Below are positions 1-8,074 of a DNA stretch of 64,000 bases, in pieces. Position numbers and translations under genes: made by a program. Location: NCBI GenBank assembly GCA_903893315.1, contig CAITLU010000039.1, positions 25,527 to 89,526 on the forward strand, given 5' to 3'. The stretch's first letter is position 1. Each line of letters begins with the position of its first letter. This stretch comes from an uncultured bacterium. Its GTDB lineage: Bacteria; Desulfobacterota; Binatia; UBA1149; CAITLU01. Under the pieces are notes generated by a model. That model was not told the DNA's origin. It searched no databases and saw only the letters and a program-made list of their open reading frames with translations.

Positions 1-407
1 TAGGTGGTGTGGTGGTGTCGCAGCGGTGTCGCGATGGGTTGCAGAAAGAGCCCGAGGTCGCTCGCTGCGGTGTTCTGGAACCATCCGGGTGCAATTAGGA
101 ATTGCGGTGGAGAAGCAACTACTTGACGTGAAAAGTCCTCGTATCGCGCGAAGGCCTGGAAGGTGATTTCGAAGCCTTGTTCGAGGAGTGCTGTGTGGAC
201 TCGTTCGGTCAGCGTGCTCAGGTCGGCCGGGCGCCAGTCCGGGCTGAAGAAGTAGAAGTGCGGGGGCGGCTCGCTCGGCGGCTGCGGCGCCTCGGTCTGT
301 CCCTGCGCGCTCAAAGCCGCGAACACAGATGCGAGCCCGAGGCTCACGCCGAGGCAAAGACGGACGCCCGGGTGATTACGGGGCTTCGCCAACTCACGGA
401 CACGCAT
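1..407 (-). CDS. Exported binding-protein-like protein, PhnD-like (partial, runs off left edge)
   Basis: I translated this by hand: from an ATG at 407 the minus strand stays open for 135 codons to the window edge. The N-terminus has a few charged residues, a hydrophobic stretch (about residues 16-33) and an Ala-rich cleavage region ending ALSAQGQ, so it looks like a signal peptide. The mature part begins HFYFFSPDWRPADLSTLTER and continues with a pattern (helix, then EITFQAF, then a serine/tyrosine-rich helix, then FLIAPGWF) like the first lobe of phosphate/phosphonate-type periplasmic binding proteins. In those, the motif is 'lower estimate of the binding pocket after VELV'. The family assignment is inference from fold-level pattern only. 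The C-terminal half is outside the window. It is divergent from the gene at 472. Confidence 0.6.
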   Translation of the reverse strand, partial: MRVRELAKPRNHPGVRLCLGVSLGLASVFAALSAQGQTEAPQPPSEPPPHFYFFSPDWRPADLSTLTERVHTALLEQGFEITFQAFARYEDFSRQVVASPPQFLIAPGWFQNTAASDLGLFLQPIATPLRHHHTT

Positions 408-471
408 ACCGGCGAGTGTAACACGCCGTCCGACTTTCGCTGCCGTCGAGCCTTCGCTAGATATCCGCATC

Positions 472-1401
472 ATGACTGAAACCCTCGAATCCGGTGACGA
501 GTTCCTCCACGATTGGCCGGCCGACTGCGACACCACCTGGAAGGAGAACTACTACTGGAACATGGCCGATCGCGAGGCCGGGGTGTGGGGGTTCTGCCAC
601 GCTTCCTTCGAGCGTACCCGGGGCAGGGCGGTATTCGCCGCGATCTTCCACATCGACGGCCGCGTGCGTTTCTACCGCAATGAGATCGAAGGCGTCGGCG
701 ACCGGCCCGAACTCGGTGATGGTATTGTCCAGGCGACCATCGTCAGTCCCTTCGCGCAGCACCATATCGTCGTCGATGCCGCCGAGTATCGACTCGATCT
801 CGATTACTCCGCGCGCTTTCCCGCGTTCAGCTACAGCGGCAGGAAGCTTGCGGCAAATCGCCAGTCGATTCCGCACCTGCGCTTGAAGCGTTATGAGCAG
901 GGCATGAGGGTCAAGGGAACCTGCCTGCTCAAGGACGACGGCCGCAGTCTTGTGATCGATTGCCTGGGTCATCGTGACCATAGTTGGGGACGGCGCGAAG
1001 AGAGCAAGATAGACGGCTGGAATTGGGCCGCGGTGCAGATGGAGTCGAAGACCATCAACCTGACTCGTTCGTTTACCGGCGACGCCTTCAACGTGAACGG
1101 CTTCGTGTCGACACCGGCCGGCAACCTCGGCGTTACAGAAGTCGAGTTCGAAACCTTGGAGTGGGAGGCGGACGGGCGCACGCCGTTGTCCACCCGTTAC
1201 ACTTTCAGCGACGAGAACGGTGCGGTCTGGCATCTGCGCTCCAGGCGTTTCTCCGACCTCTTCGCTCCTCTCAAAACTCTGCGCGCCTCGCAGTCGACGG
1301 TCATTTACGAGAACTTCGCCGACTACGTTCTCGAGGAGACCGGTGAGACGGGGTGGGGCATAGACGAATACCAGCGCCACTACCCGGCAGTCTCTCCGTA
1401 A
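472..1401 (+). CDS. DUF7064-type (CrtC/AttH-like calycin) protein
   Basis: This 309-residue protein has no signal peptide and is rich in beta-strand pattern. It carries the signature GHRDHSWGRR (residues about 165-174), typical of the DUF7064/DUF7065 group related to hydroxyneurosporene-synthase and AttH-like double-lipocalin folds. N-terminal aromatic-rich segments (ENYYWNMADREAGVWGF) also fit that group. In other bacteria such proteins tend to sit among acyl-CoA and steroid degradation genes, which matches this neighbourhood. The substrate and reaction are unknown. No clear ribosome binding site precedes the ATG at 472. The opposite strand is also open across the whole gene, which I attribute to high GC content. 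Confidence 0.8.
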   Translation: MTETLESGDEFLHDWPADCDTTWKENYYWNMADREAGVWGFCHASFERTRGRAVFAAIFHIDGRVRFYRNEIEGVGDRPELGDGIVQATIVSPFAQHHIVVDAAEYRLDLDYSARFPAFSYSGRKLAANRQSIPHLRLKRYEQGMRVKGTCLLKDDGRSLVIDCLGHRDHSWGRREESKIDGWNWAAVQMESKTINLTRSFTGDAFNVNGFVSTPAGNLGVTEVEFETLEWEADGRTPLSTRYTFSDENGAVWHLRSRRFSDLFAPLKTLRASQSTVIYENFADYVLEETGETGWGIDEYQRHYPAVSP

Positions 1402-1553
1402 GTTCACCTGCGGCGGGATGCGCCACTCGCGCTCTTCGATGCGTCAACTTCGCACACCTCGCCGTCGCGGTGCGGCCCGTGCTCAGGCGTCTTTCGGCGC
1501 CGCGTCCTTCTTGTGACTGAAGCTTTGCGGACGGACTGCGCTAACGAGCTTTT

Positions 1554-2141
1554 CTAAGCGGGCAGTACGGCAGGCGATTCGGCTGATGGAGTTACCCATT
1601 GCCGGGCCGTCGCGCCGCGCTCCAGAACGTAGACCATTTCGACGACGGCGCTGCGCGGCCGCCTGTCGCTGCGCCGCAGTTTGCTCTCCATGACGAAGCC
1701 GTTTTTTTCGAGCACGCGCAGCGAGGCGACGTTCGAATCGCGCACCACGGCGCGCAGGCGGGCCAGCGACAGTTTCTCGAAGCCCTGTTCGCAGACCGGC
1801 GGCACCGCGCGTGAGGCAATGCCTTGGCCCCAGAAGTTCTCGCCCAGCCAGTATCCCAATTCTCCCAGGCGCGGAGCGTTGTAGCTGACGACGTCGATGC
1901 CGATGCCGCCTACCGCGATGCCGTCGACGTCGATTGCGAACTGAAGTCCGCGCTCGTGTCCCGAGGCGATGCGTGTGATCCAGGTGCGAGCGTTGGCGAT
2001 GGTGTAGGGGCGAGGAAAGCGCGAGCGCAGGTTCGACCAGACGTTGCGGTTGTTGGCGTGGGCGGCCAGCGACTCGGCATCCATCTCCCGCCACGCCCTC
2101 AGCAGGAAACCCGTGCCGACCTGTACTGCCGCTCCAACCAC
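1554..2141 (-). CDS. GNAT family N-acetyltransferase (RimJ/RimL type)
   Basis: This is a 195-residue GCN5-related acetyltransferase. It starts FLLRAWREMDAESLAAHANN and has the acetyl-CoA loop region LGYWLGENFWGQGIASRAV, followed by the typical AVVRDSNVASLRVLEKNGF segment of RimJ/RimL-like enzymes. These transfer acetyl from acetyl-CoA to an N-terminal amine or small amine. The frame is open upstream to an ATG at 2363, but the extra 74 residues are Arg/Pro/Ala-rich and resemble nothing. I place the start at a GTG at 2141, which has a purine-rich AGGAAG just upstream and gives the normal family length. Substrate unknown. Confidence 0.82.
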   Translation of the reverse strand: MVGAAVQVGTGFLLRAWREMDAESLAAHANNRNVWSNLRSRFPRPYTIANARTWITRIASGHERGLQFAIDVDGIAVGGIGIDVVSYNAPRLGELGYWLGENFWGQGIASRAVPPVCEQGFEKLSLARLRAVVRDSNVASLRVLEKNGFVMESKLRRSDRRPRSAVVEMVYVLERGATARQWVTPSAESPAVLPA

Positions 2142-2502
2142 CTCTTCCTCTCCCCCTGTTCGCGCCGCACTGCGGCGCTCAATGCCGGCCCGCGGCCCTG
2201 TATCGGGACTAGGCTTCGCGGCGCGACCGTCGGCAGTGTGCTGTGCTGGCGCTGTTCTCGCAACCCCCCGACGTGATGTCGGCCTCGTCGATGCAGCCTC
2301 CCGCCCCGGTTTGGTGCAATGCCTGCGCGGTCTCGGTGCCGCAGCGGGGCGCGAGGTTGCCAAAGAGCGGCCCCCTCCACATCATCGCCGTCCACTTGAA
2401 GCCGGACGTGCGCGGGGAAGGTCCACGGCCCGATCCGCAGCGTCGCTGATAACTTTACAAGTCGTTCTTTAACCCACAGGAAATCAAGGAGACGCCGAAC
2501 CA

Positions 2503-3339
2503 ATGGTCTACGAGGAAATCGCCTATGAAGTTGCGGACGGTATCGCTACTTGCGCGCTCAATCGTCCCGAGCACCTGAACGCGTACACGCCGCGAATGGG
2601 CATCGAGTTGCGCGACGCGATGTACGGCGCTGCCGCCGACGACGCTGTGCGCGCCATCATACTGACCGGAGCCGGTCGCGGTTTTTGCGCCGGCGCTGAC
2701 ATGAAACTGCTCAGTGCCTTCAGCGGTGCCGGAGGTACGAGCGGGGTAGCGGTGGGGGAGCTTCCCACGGTGGAGCACGCTGCGCCGTCCGGCCCGATCC
2801 GTCCCGATTTCCAGACTGAGTTCAGCTATCTGTTGTCGATTCCCAAGCCGGTCATTGCCGCCGTCAACGGTCCCGCCGCCGGCGTCGGTTTCGTGCTGGC
2901 TCTGTTCAGCGACATTCGACTCGCTTCGGATACGGCGCGCATGGGAGCGATCTTCTCGCGCCGCGGGCTGGTGGCCGAGTACGGGGTCAGCTGGATTCTT
3001 CCGCGCCTGGTCGGGCTGGCCAACGCCAGCGATATCCTGTTCTCGGGCCGCCTGGTCGATGCCGCCGAAGCGCTGCGGATGGGGCTGGTGAGCCGCGTGA
3101 TTGAGCAGCAAAGTTTCGCCGCACAGGTGCACGCCTATGCCCGTGACCTCGTTGCGCTTTCGTCGCCGAGGTCGATTCGCGTGATGAAGCGGCAACTGTA
3201 CGACGACCAGATCGGCGGCCTGGCCGCCTCGGTGGATGTCGCGACTCGCGAGATGCACGAAAGTCTCGGTTCTGACGACTTCAGGGAAGGGGTTGCGCAC
3301 TTTCTGGAGAAGCGCCCGCCGCGGTTCCCGGGACGCTGA
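2503..3339 (+). CDS. Enoyl-CoA hydratase/isomerase family protein
   Basis: This 278-residue crotonase-fold protein hydrates or isomerises enoyl-CoA in beta-oxidation. It shows the N-terminal NRPEHLNAYTP, the oxyanion-hole segment ILTGAGRGFCAGADMKLL (about 50-68), the second oxyanion segment NGPAAGVGFVLALFSDIRLA and the catalytic-region motif RRGLVAEYGVSWILPRLVG. The C-terminal ...HFLEKRPPRF ending is typical. AAGGAG lies about 10 bases before the ATG. A roughly 25-residue insertion around residues 75-105 (Gly/Thr/Pro-rich) follows the first oxyanion segment. It converges on gluQ, with only 5 bases between the stop codons. Confidence 0.9.
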   Translation: MVYEEIAYEVADGIATCALNRPEHLNAYTPRMGIELRDAMYGAAADDAVRAIILTGAGRGFCAGADMKLLSAFSGAGGTSGVAVGELPTVEHAAPSGPIRPDFQTEFSYLLSIPKPVIAAVNGPAAGVGFVLALFSDIRLASDTARMGAIFSRRGLVAEYGVSWILPRLVGLANASDILFSGRLVDAAEALRMGLVSRVIEQQSFAAQVHAYARDLVALSSPRSIRVMKRQLYDDQIGGLAASVDVATREMHESLGSDDFREGVAHFLEKRPPRFPGR

Positions 3340-3350
3340 GCCTCTCAGCG
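3334..3350. terminator. Small palindrome containing both convergent stop codons
   Basis: CGCTGAG / CCT loop / CTCAGCG is a perfect 7-bp stem. The plus-strand stop (3337-3339) lies in the left arm and the minus-strand stop (3345-3347) in the right arm. There is no T-run on either side. It could be a weak bidirectional terminator or simply two TGA codons in palindromic context. Confidence 0.35.
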
Positions 3351-4382
3351 AAGCGTTCGCAGCGTGGCAGGAAGATCGTCGGGCAGCCGCCAGTCGCGGC
3401 GCCCGACGCGACTCCACGAGAACTCGCCGACCAGTTCGCCGGGCCGCGCGGCGGACGCTGTGTCGAGCACGCCCAGAGACCAGGCCAGGTAGCCGACGAC
3501 CTGCCAGGGAGCCGCGCCGCTTTCGCGCAGCGATCTCAGGGTAACGGACGCGTCGCGCTTGGAGAGTTTCTCTCCGTCGGCGCCGACCACCAGCGGCACA
3601 TGAGCCCAGACCGGGCGGCGTGCGCCCAGGGCTTCGAGTAGTTGAATCTGCCTGGCCGTGGACCCGAGCAGGTCGGCGCCGCGGACCACTTCGTCGATCT
3701 CCATCGTCCAGTCGTCCACCACTACCGCTAACTGGTAGGCATAGAGGCCGTCGCGGCGCTTCAAGACGAAATCGCCGACGCTGCGATCAACGCGTTCTTC
3801 GATGGTGCCGTACACTCGATCGACGAAACGCACGGTTGAGGAATCGACGGCGAAGCGCAGTGCGGCATCATCCTTGGCCGGGGAATCATACCAATCCTGA
3901 GGCAGGTCGCGCGGCCGCGCGTGGGCCGGATAGGGTGGCTCTTCGGTTGCGGGATCACGCGCGTCTCTGGCGTGCGGAGCCGACGCCATGCTGAGCAGAT
4001 CGCGACGCGACAAGCGGCAGGGAAACAACCGGCCGTTGCCGGCGAGTACGCGCAGCGCGGCTTCGTAGACGTGCGAGCGCTGTGACTGCGCGTAGGGGCC
4101 GAAGGGTCCGCCGCGAGCCGGATCCTCGTCCCAGTCCAGTCCCAGCCACGCAAGATCTTGAGCCGCGGCCTCTGCCATTCCGGCTACGGTGCGCGGCGTG
4201 TCGAGATCTTCGATCCGCCACACGAAAGTGCCGCCGCGTTGCCGCACCGACAGCCACGCTGCCAATGCGGTGCGAGCGTTGCCGATGTGCAGCAGACCGG
4301 TGGGCGAGGGTGCCCAACGGCCGCGTACTGCGCGTGGTGGAAGCGCCGTACGAGTCGGCGAACAGGATGAAGCCGCAATCAT
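3345..4382 (-). CDS. gluQ: Glutamyl-Q tRNA(Asp) synthetase
   Basis: This 345-residue truncated GluRS paralogue attaches glutamate to queuosine in tRNA(Asp). The class-I signature RWAPSPTGLLHIGN (residues about 22-35) provides HIGN, and the second signature is EKLSKRDASVTL (about 272). The anticodon-binding domain of true GluRS is absent, which is the defining trait of GluQRS. Of the zinc-ligand cysteines usual between the two halves, only the first (FPCRLSRRDL) is evident, so the zinc site is probably lost or altered. The start at 4382 gives a 20-residue leader before the conserved region; a shorter GTG start near AVRGRW is possible. Confidence 0.9.
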   Translation of the reverse strand: MIAASSCSPTRTALPPRAVRGRWAPSPTGLLHIGNARTALAAWLSVRQRGGTFVWRIEDLDTPRTVAGMAEAAAQDLAWLGLDWDEDPARGGPFGPYAQSQRSHVYEAALRVLAGNGRLFPCRLSRRDLLSMASAPHARDARDPATEEPPYPAHARPRDLPQDWYDSPAKDDAALRFAVDSSTVRFVDRVYGTIEERVDRSVGDFVLKRRDGLYAYQLAVVVDDWTMEIDEVVRGADLLGSTARQIQLLEALGARRPVWAHVPLVVGADGEKLSKRDASVTLRSLRESGAAPWQVVGYLAWSLGVLDTASAARPGELVGEFSWSRVGRRDWRLPDDLPATLRTLR

Positions 4383-4466
4383 CGACGGCGGGATTCTAAC
4401 AGGTTGTGCGCCGATGCTGGAGCGCCGCCGTGTTTCAGCGTCGGCTTTCGGTAAAGCGCTGCTGGA

Positions 4467-5012
4467 TCAGAAGAAGCAGGACGCCGTCAGGCCCGATAAC
4501 ACGCCGAGGATGATTCCGGCGACGACGTCGAGGGGATAGTGAGCGCCGAGCACGATGCGCGAGCCCGCGATCATGGTTGCCAACCCGAGTTCGAGAGCGC
4601 CCAGTACCGGGTCGGCGGTGGCAATCGCCGTGGCGATCGCGAAAGCCACGGTGCTGTGACCGGAAGGAAACGAGAACGCGTCGGGGTTCTCCAGAGTGGC
4701 GGCGAACCCGACGATGGCGGCGTCGGGTCGGGGGCGGCGGCACACGCGTTTGAGCAGCTGGCACGAGATGGTGCCTGCGGTGGCACCGGCCGCGAGCAGT
4801 GCAACGATGTGGGCGCTCGATTCGAGCAAGGCGCCAAGCACCATTCCGTGCACTATCCATCCCGGCGTATCGCCGGCGCGGGTCAGAGCCTTCATCAGGC
4901 GGCGGATCCAGCGGTGCTCCCAGCGTCTGACGCTCACGAGAACCGACGCGTCCCAGCGGATCAGCCTGTCGATTCCGGTTTGCAACGTGGTGGCAGTTCT
5001 TTGGTCGATCAT
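4467..5012 (-). CDS. PAP2 family membrane phosphatase
   Basis: This 181-residue protein has all three phosphatidic-acid-phosphatase motifs: KRVCRRPRP (K88 to P95), FPSGHS (116-120, H119) and SRIVLGAHYPLD (S151, R152, H158, D162). Between and around them are hydrophobic helices. It should dephosphorylate a lipid phosphate or pyrophosphate at the membrane. It reads in the same direction as gluQ, 84 bases upstream of it, so co-transcription is possible. Confidence 0.88.
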   Translation of the reverse strand: MIDQRTATTLQTGIDRLIRWDASVLVSVRRWEHRWIRRLMKALTRAGDTPGWIVHGMVLGALLESSAHIVALLAAGATAGTISCQLLKRVCRRPRPDAAIVGFAATLENPDAFSFPSGHSTVAFAIATAIATADPVLGALELGLATMIAGSRIVLGAHYPLDVVAGIILGVLSGLTASCFF

Positions 5013-5404
5013 GGTGTCCGAGTCGGCCCACGGTCTTGGCTCCTTTTGTGTAGGGGAGGAGCGGTGGTGTAGGTCCGAACGCGTCGCATCTTGCCCACGC
5101 CCTGTAAGAGATGCGTGAGCGGTCTGTTAGGAATGTGCGAGTTGGGTGTGACGAGCGCTGCGAGGGCAGCATCTTTGCCGTGCAGGCGATGGATGAAGGC
5201 GGCCGCCGCCGGCGACAGGCCTTACTTCGATTATATCTCGAGCAACCCGTTGCGGTGCGCGCGTGCTGGCATCGTCGCACCCGTGCCGGTTCCCGGTTAT
5301 AGTCCGGCGCTCGTCACTTCGTCGCTGTTGAGCGTCGGGCACCGCGTGCAACCAGACGGAGAACGCTCCGAGGAAGTTTCGAAGAACGTCTTGAGGACAC
5401 TCGC
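5013..5404. other. Intergenic region between PAP2 phosphatase and zapG
   Basis: 392 bases between divergent genes. Short open frames exist but their codon choice and composition do not look coding. It should hold both promoters. A TATAGT hexamer near 5297-5302 is a possible -10 for zapG, without a convincing -35. I see no hairpin or repeat. Confidence 0.4.
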
Positions 5405-5923
5405 ATGAACGGTTTTTTTTCGACCCTGGTCTTTACTTACGCAGTCCTGGTGGCGATCGGGATCGGACTCGGCCTTACCCTCGGCTACTTCCTGTTCCCG
5501 TCGATGCGCCAGGCCAAGCGCCTGCGTGAAGAGTTGGAGAGTCTTCGCCGCGAGCACGACATCTACAAAGCCGGTGTCAGCGAGCACTTCCAGAAAACCG
5601 CCGATCTGGTCGGCGAGATGACCAAGAGCTACGCCGCCGTTTATGATCACCTGGCCGGAGGAGCGCGGCGTTTCTGCGGCGACGAGATCGGCGAGAAAGC
5701 ACTTCCCCTCGGCTCTCAACTCACCATCGTCGCCAGGTCCGACGGCGGCCCGTCTGTTGCGGACGACGCAGTCGTAATCGAGACGCGTGAGGCCGCGCAG
5801 GAAGTGACGCCGCCAGCTTCGGTGCAGACCGAGTTCCCGGCGCCTGCGCAGGAGGCCGACGTGCCCGCTTCCGACTCAGAAACCGTGCCCGCGCCCGCCG
5901 CTGTCCGGCCGGACGCTGCCTAG
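5405..5923 (+). CDS. zapG: ZapG/YhcB-type inner-membrane division protein (DUF1043)
   Basis: This 172-residue protein has one N-terminal membrane helix (about residues 7-30, rich in Gly/Ile/Leu). After it comes a cytoplasmic coiled coil with AKRLREELESLRREHDIYKAGVSEHF and TADLVGEMTKSYAAVYDHLA, which matches the YhcB/DUF1043 family that links cell division and envelope growth in gammaproteobacteria. The C-terminal 60 residues are Ala/Pro/Glu-rich and disordered. GAGGA precedes the ATG. It is convergent with ychF. Its presence is one reason to suggest a gammaproteobacterial host. Confidence 0.85.
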   Translation: MNGFFSTLVFTYAVLVAIGIGLGLTLGYFLFPSMRQAKRLREELESLRREHDIYKAGVSEHFQKTADLVGEMTKSYAAVYDHLAGGARRFCGDEIGEKALPLGSQLTIVARSDGGPSVADDAVVIETREAAQEVTPPASVQTEFPAPAQEADVPASDSETVPAPAAVRPDAA

Positions 5924-5968
5924 GACAACTCGGGATGAGGTGAGTCTCTGTGAGACGGCCCGTACGGC

Positions 5969-7069
5969 TCAGACGTTGAAGCGAAAGTGCATCACGTCGC
6001 CGTTCTGCACGACGTAGTCTTTTCCTTCGACGCGCAGCAGACCGGCGGTGCGGCAACCGTGTTCACCTTTGTGCGAGACGTAATCGTTGTACGAGATCAC
6101 TTCTGCGCGGATGAAACCTTTTTCGAAGTCGGTATGGATCACCGCTGCTGCCTTGGGCGCTTTCCATCCTTGATGAATGGTCCAGGCGCGCACTTCCTTG
6201 GGCCCGGCGGTGAAATAGCTGACCAGGCCGAGCACTTCGTAGCATTCACGAATGACCTGCTCGATGCCGCTTTCGGTCACTCCGTAGGACGACAGGAAGT
6301 CGGTCCTTTCGGCGTCGTCCAGTCCTACGAGTTCCTCTTCGACCTTCGCCGAAATCTTACCCACCGGTGAGCCGCGCCGAGCGGCGATTTCGCGCACGCG
6401 ACGCACGTGCTCGTTGTCTTCGGCAAGCCCGGCTTCATCGACGTTGGCGGCGAAGATCACCGCCTTCGAGGTGATCAGGCCGAGTTCGGTCAGCAGTTCG
6501 GCTCCGAGCGCGGTGTCGCGTTCGGGGAACTCGCTGGCGGTACGTCCGGCGCCGAGGTGATCGACCAGCCGTCGCACGCACTCTAGTTGAACGGCGGCTT
6601 CCTTGTCGCTCTTGGCCTTGCGCGCGAGTTTCTCGGCTTTGGCTTCGGCGGCCTGCAGGTCGGCCAGCATCAGTTCGGTCTCGATCACTTCGATGTCGCG
6701 GACCGGGTCGATGCTGCCTTCGACGTGGACGATGTCTTCGTCCTCGAAGCAGCGCACCACGTGTACGATCGCGGCAGTTTCGCGGATGTGCCCGAGAAAC
6801 TGGTTGCCGAGGCCTTCTCCGGTGCTGGCGCCGCGTACCAAGCCCGCGATGTCGACGAACTCCACCGTCGCGGCGACGATACGTTCGGGGCTGACGATCC
6901 CGGCCAGTGCCTCCAGACGCGGGTCGGGGACCGGCACCACGGCGTGGTTACGCTCGATGGTGCAGAACGGGTAGTTGGCCGCCTCGGCGTTCTGGGCCTT
7001 GGTCAGGGCGTTGAAAAGGGTGGACTTGCCGACGTTGGGCAGTCCGACGATGCCGATGCTCAGTGCCAC
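5969..7069 (-). CDS. ychF: Ribosome-binding P-loop ATPase YchF
   Basis: This 366-residue Obg-family protein (E. coli YchF is 363 residues) binds ribosomes and prefers ATP over GTP. Visible motifs are the P-loop GLPNVGKSTLFNALT, switch region NYPFCTIERN, VEFVDIAGLVRGASTGEGLGNQFL, a coiled-coil insertion (DLQAAEAKAEKLARKAK) and the C-terminal TGS domain ending GDVMHFRFNV. The NKxD motif is replaced by FAANVDE, as is usual in YchF. I set the start at a GTG at 7069, preceded by AGGAG at good spacing. An upstream ATG would add 29 residues foreign to the family. Confidence 0.95.
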   Translation of the reverse strand: MALSIGIVGLPNVGKSTLFNALTKAQNAEAANYPFCTIERNHAVVPVPDPRLEALAGIVSPERIVAATVEFVDIAGLVRGASTGEGLGNQFLGHIRETAAIVHVVRCFEDEDIVHVEGSIDPVRDIEVIETELMLADLQAAEAKAEKLARKAKSDKEAAVQLECVRRLVDHLGAGRTASEFPERDTALGAELLTELGLITSKAVIFAANVDEAGLAEDNEHVRRVREIAARRGSPVGKISAKVEEELVGLDDAERTDFLSSYGVTESGIEQVIRECYEVLGLVSYFTAGPKEVRAWTIHQGWKAPKAAAVIHTDFEKGFIRAEVISYNDYVSHKGEHGCRTAGLLRVEGKDYVVQNGDVMHFRFNV

Positions 7070-7237
7070 AGAAAACTCCTGGAAACCCCGTCCGTAGCGC
7101 GGACCCTCCACGCGCTCAAGGCAAGCTGGTGTGCCGCGAGGCTTTCTTTGCGGCATCGCTTGCGCAAATCCTTCCTCGCTTCACAGACACCCGCTACCAT
7201 CCACACGTCGCGAGCAGTGTTGCCGCGGTTATGAAAA

Positions 7238-7879
7238 ATGGTGAAGGCCTTCGAAACTAGGTTGGAGAGCGTCGCGCAGGCACGCGTGGAATGTCGGCCC
7301 GCTGGGCCGTTTGTGCGGCCGCGACAGGCTGCGACCGGGGCCGGCTGGCGACGGTCGGCTGCGGCGGCAGCCATGTTGCTGTCGCTGCCGGTGGTCTTTT
7401 TCCCGGGCAGCAAACAGGCGGAGGATTTCTCCGTGGCGCCTGCCCCCCGAGCGGCCGTCCCCCTGGTCACCGCCGACAAGGTTGCGGCCAGGGCCGCAAT
7501 CGAGAAAGCCAACGCGGCCTGGCTAGCGGCCTTCCGCGGCGGCGACTTCGCCGTCATGGCCTCGCTCTACAGCGACGACGCCAGTTTGACGGTGTCCGGG
7601 ACCGACCAACTGGCAGGGCGCAGCGACATTCTCGGCTTCTTGAAAAGGAGCCGAGGGCGCGGGATGAGCGAGCCGTTCCTGAAGACCCTCGATGTGGTCA
7701 CGATGGGCAACGTCGCCTACGAGACCGGAACCTATCGCTTCATGTACGGAACCGGGGACAGTCTGGTCGTCGGTGAGACCGGCAAGTATTTCGTCGTCTG
7801 GAAGGCCGGCAACGACGGGATCTGGCGCTACAACCTCGGAACCTGGACCAGCAACTCCCCGTCGTCTGCGACTCGCTGA
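7238..7879 (+). CDS. Exported or membrane-anchored NTF2-like (DUF4440/SnoaL-type) protein
   Basis: 213 residues. After a basic N-terminus, a hydrophobic stretch (RRSAAAAAMLLSLPVVFFPG, about 38-57) could be a signal anchor. The rest is an NTF2-like domain: AAIEKANAAWLAAFRGGDFAVMASLYSDDASLTVSG, then GRSDILGFLK, ending YFVVWKAGNDGIWRYNLGTW. Such domains in DUF4440 proteins bind or process small molecules; the ligand here is unknown. The start is uncertain, as the long basic leader may be overcalled. Confidence 0.75.
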   Translation: MVKAFETRLESVAQARVECRPAGPFVRPRQAATGAGWRRSAAAAAMLLSLPVVFFPGSKQAEDFSVAPAPRAAVPLVTADKVAARAAIEKANAAWLAAFRGGDFAVMASLYSDDASLTVSGTDQLAGRSDILGFLKRSRGRGMSEPFLKTLDVVTMGNVAYETGTYRFMYGTGDSLVVGETGKYFVVWKAGNDGIWRYNLGTWTSNSPSSATR

Positions 7880-8074
7880 TCGGGCTCGCGTCCGGGAGCC
7901 GGGCTTCGGCCCATTTCCTGTTTTGTTGCTCTCGACTATGGTGCCGCCCGTCGCAGCGGCGCCACTGAGCGGCTCGAGAGCCAGCCACGCCGTACGCACC
8001 ATATTGGAACACGATACCGCCGCAGCGGGACCGGAGTCTTTCCGAATCCGTGCAGGCCGCGCAGGAGATTTACG

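Noticed and set aside
457..1407. 316-codon minus-strand open frame opposite the DUF7064-type gene
   Set aside because: Composition is that of an antisense shadow in high-GC DNA; the plus-strand protein has clear family motifs.
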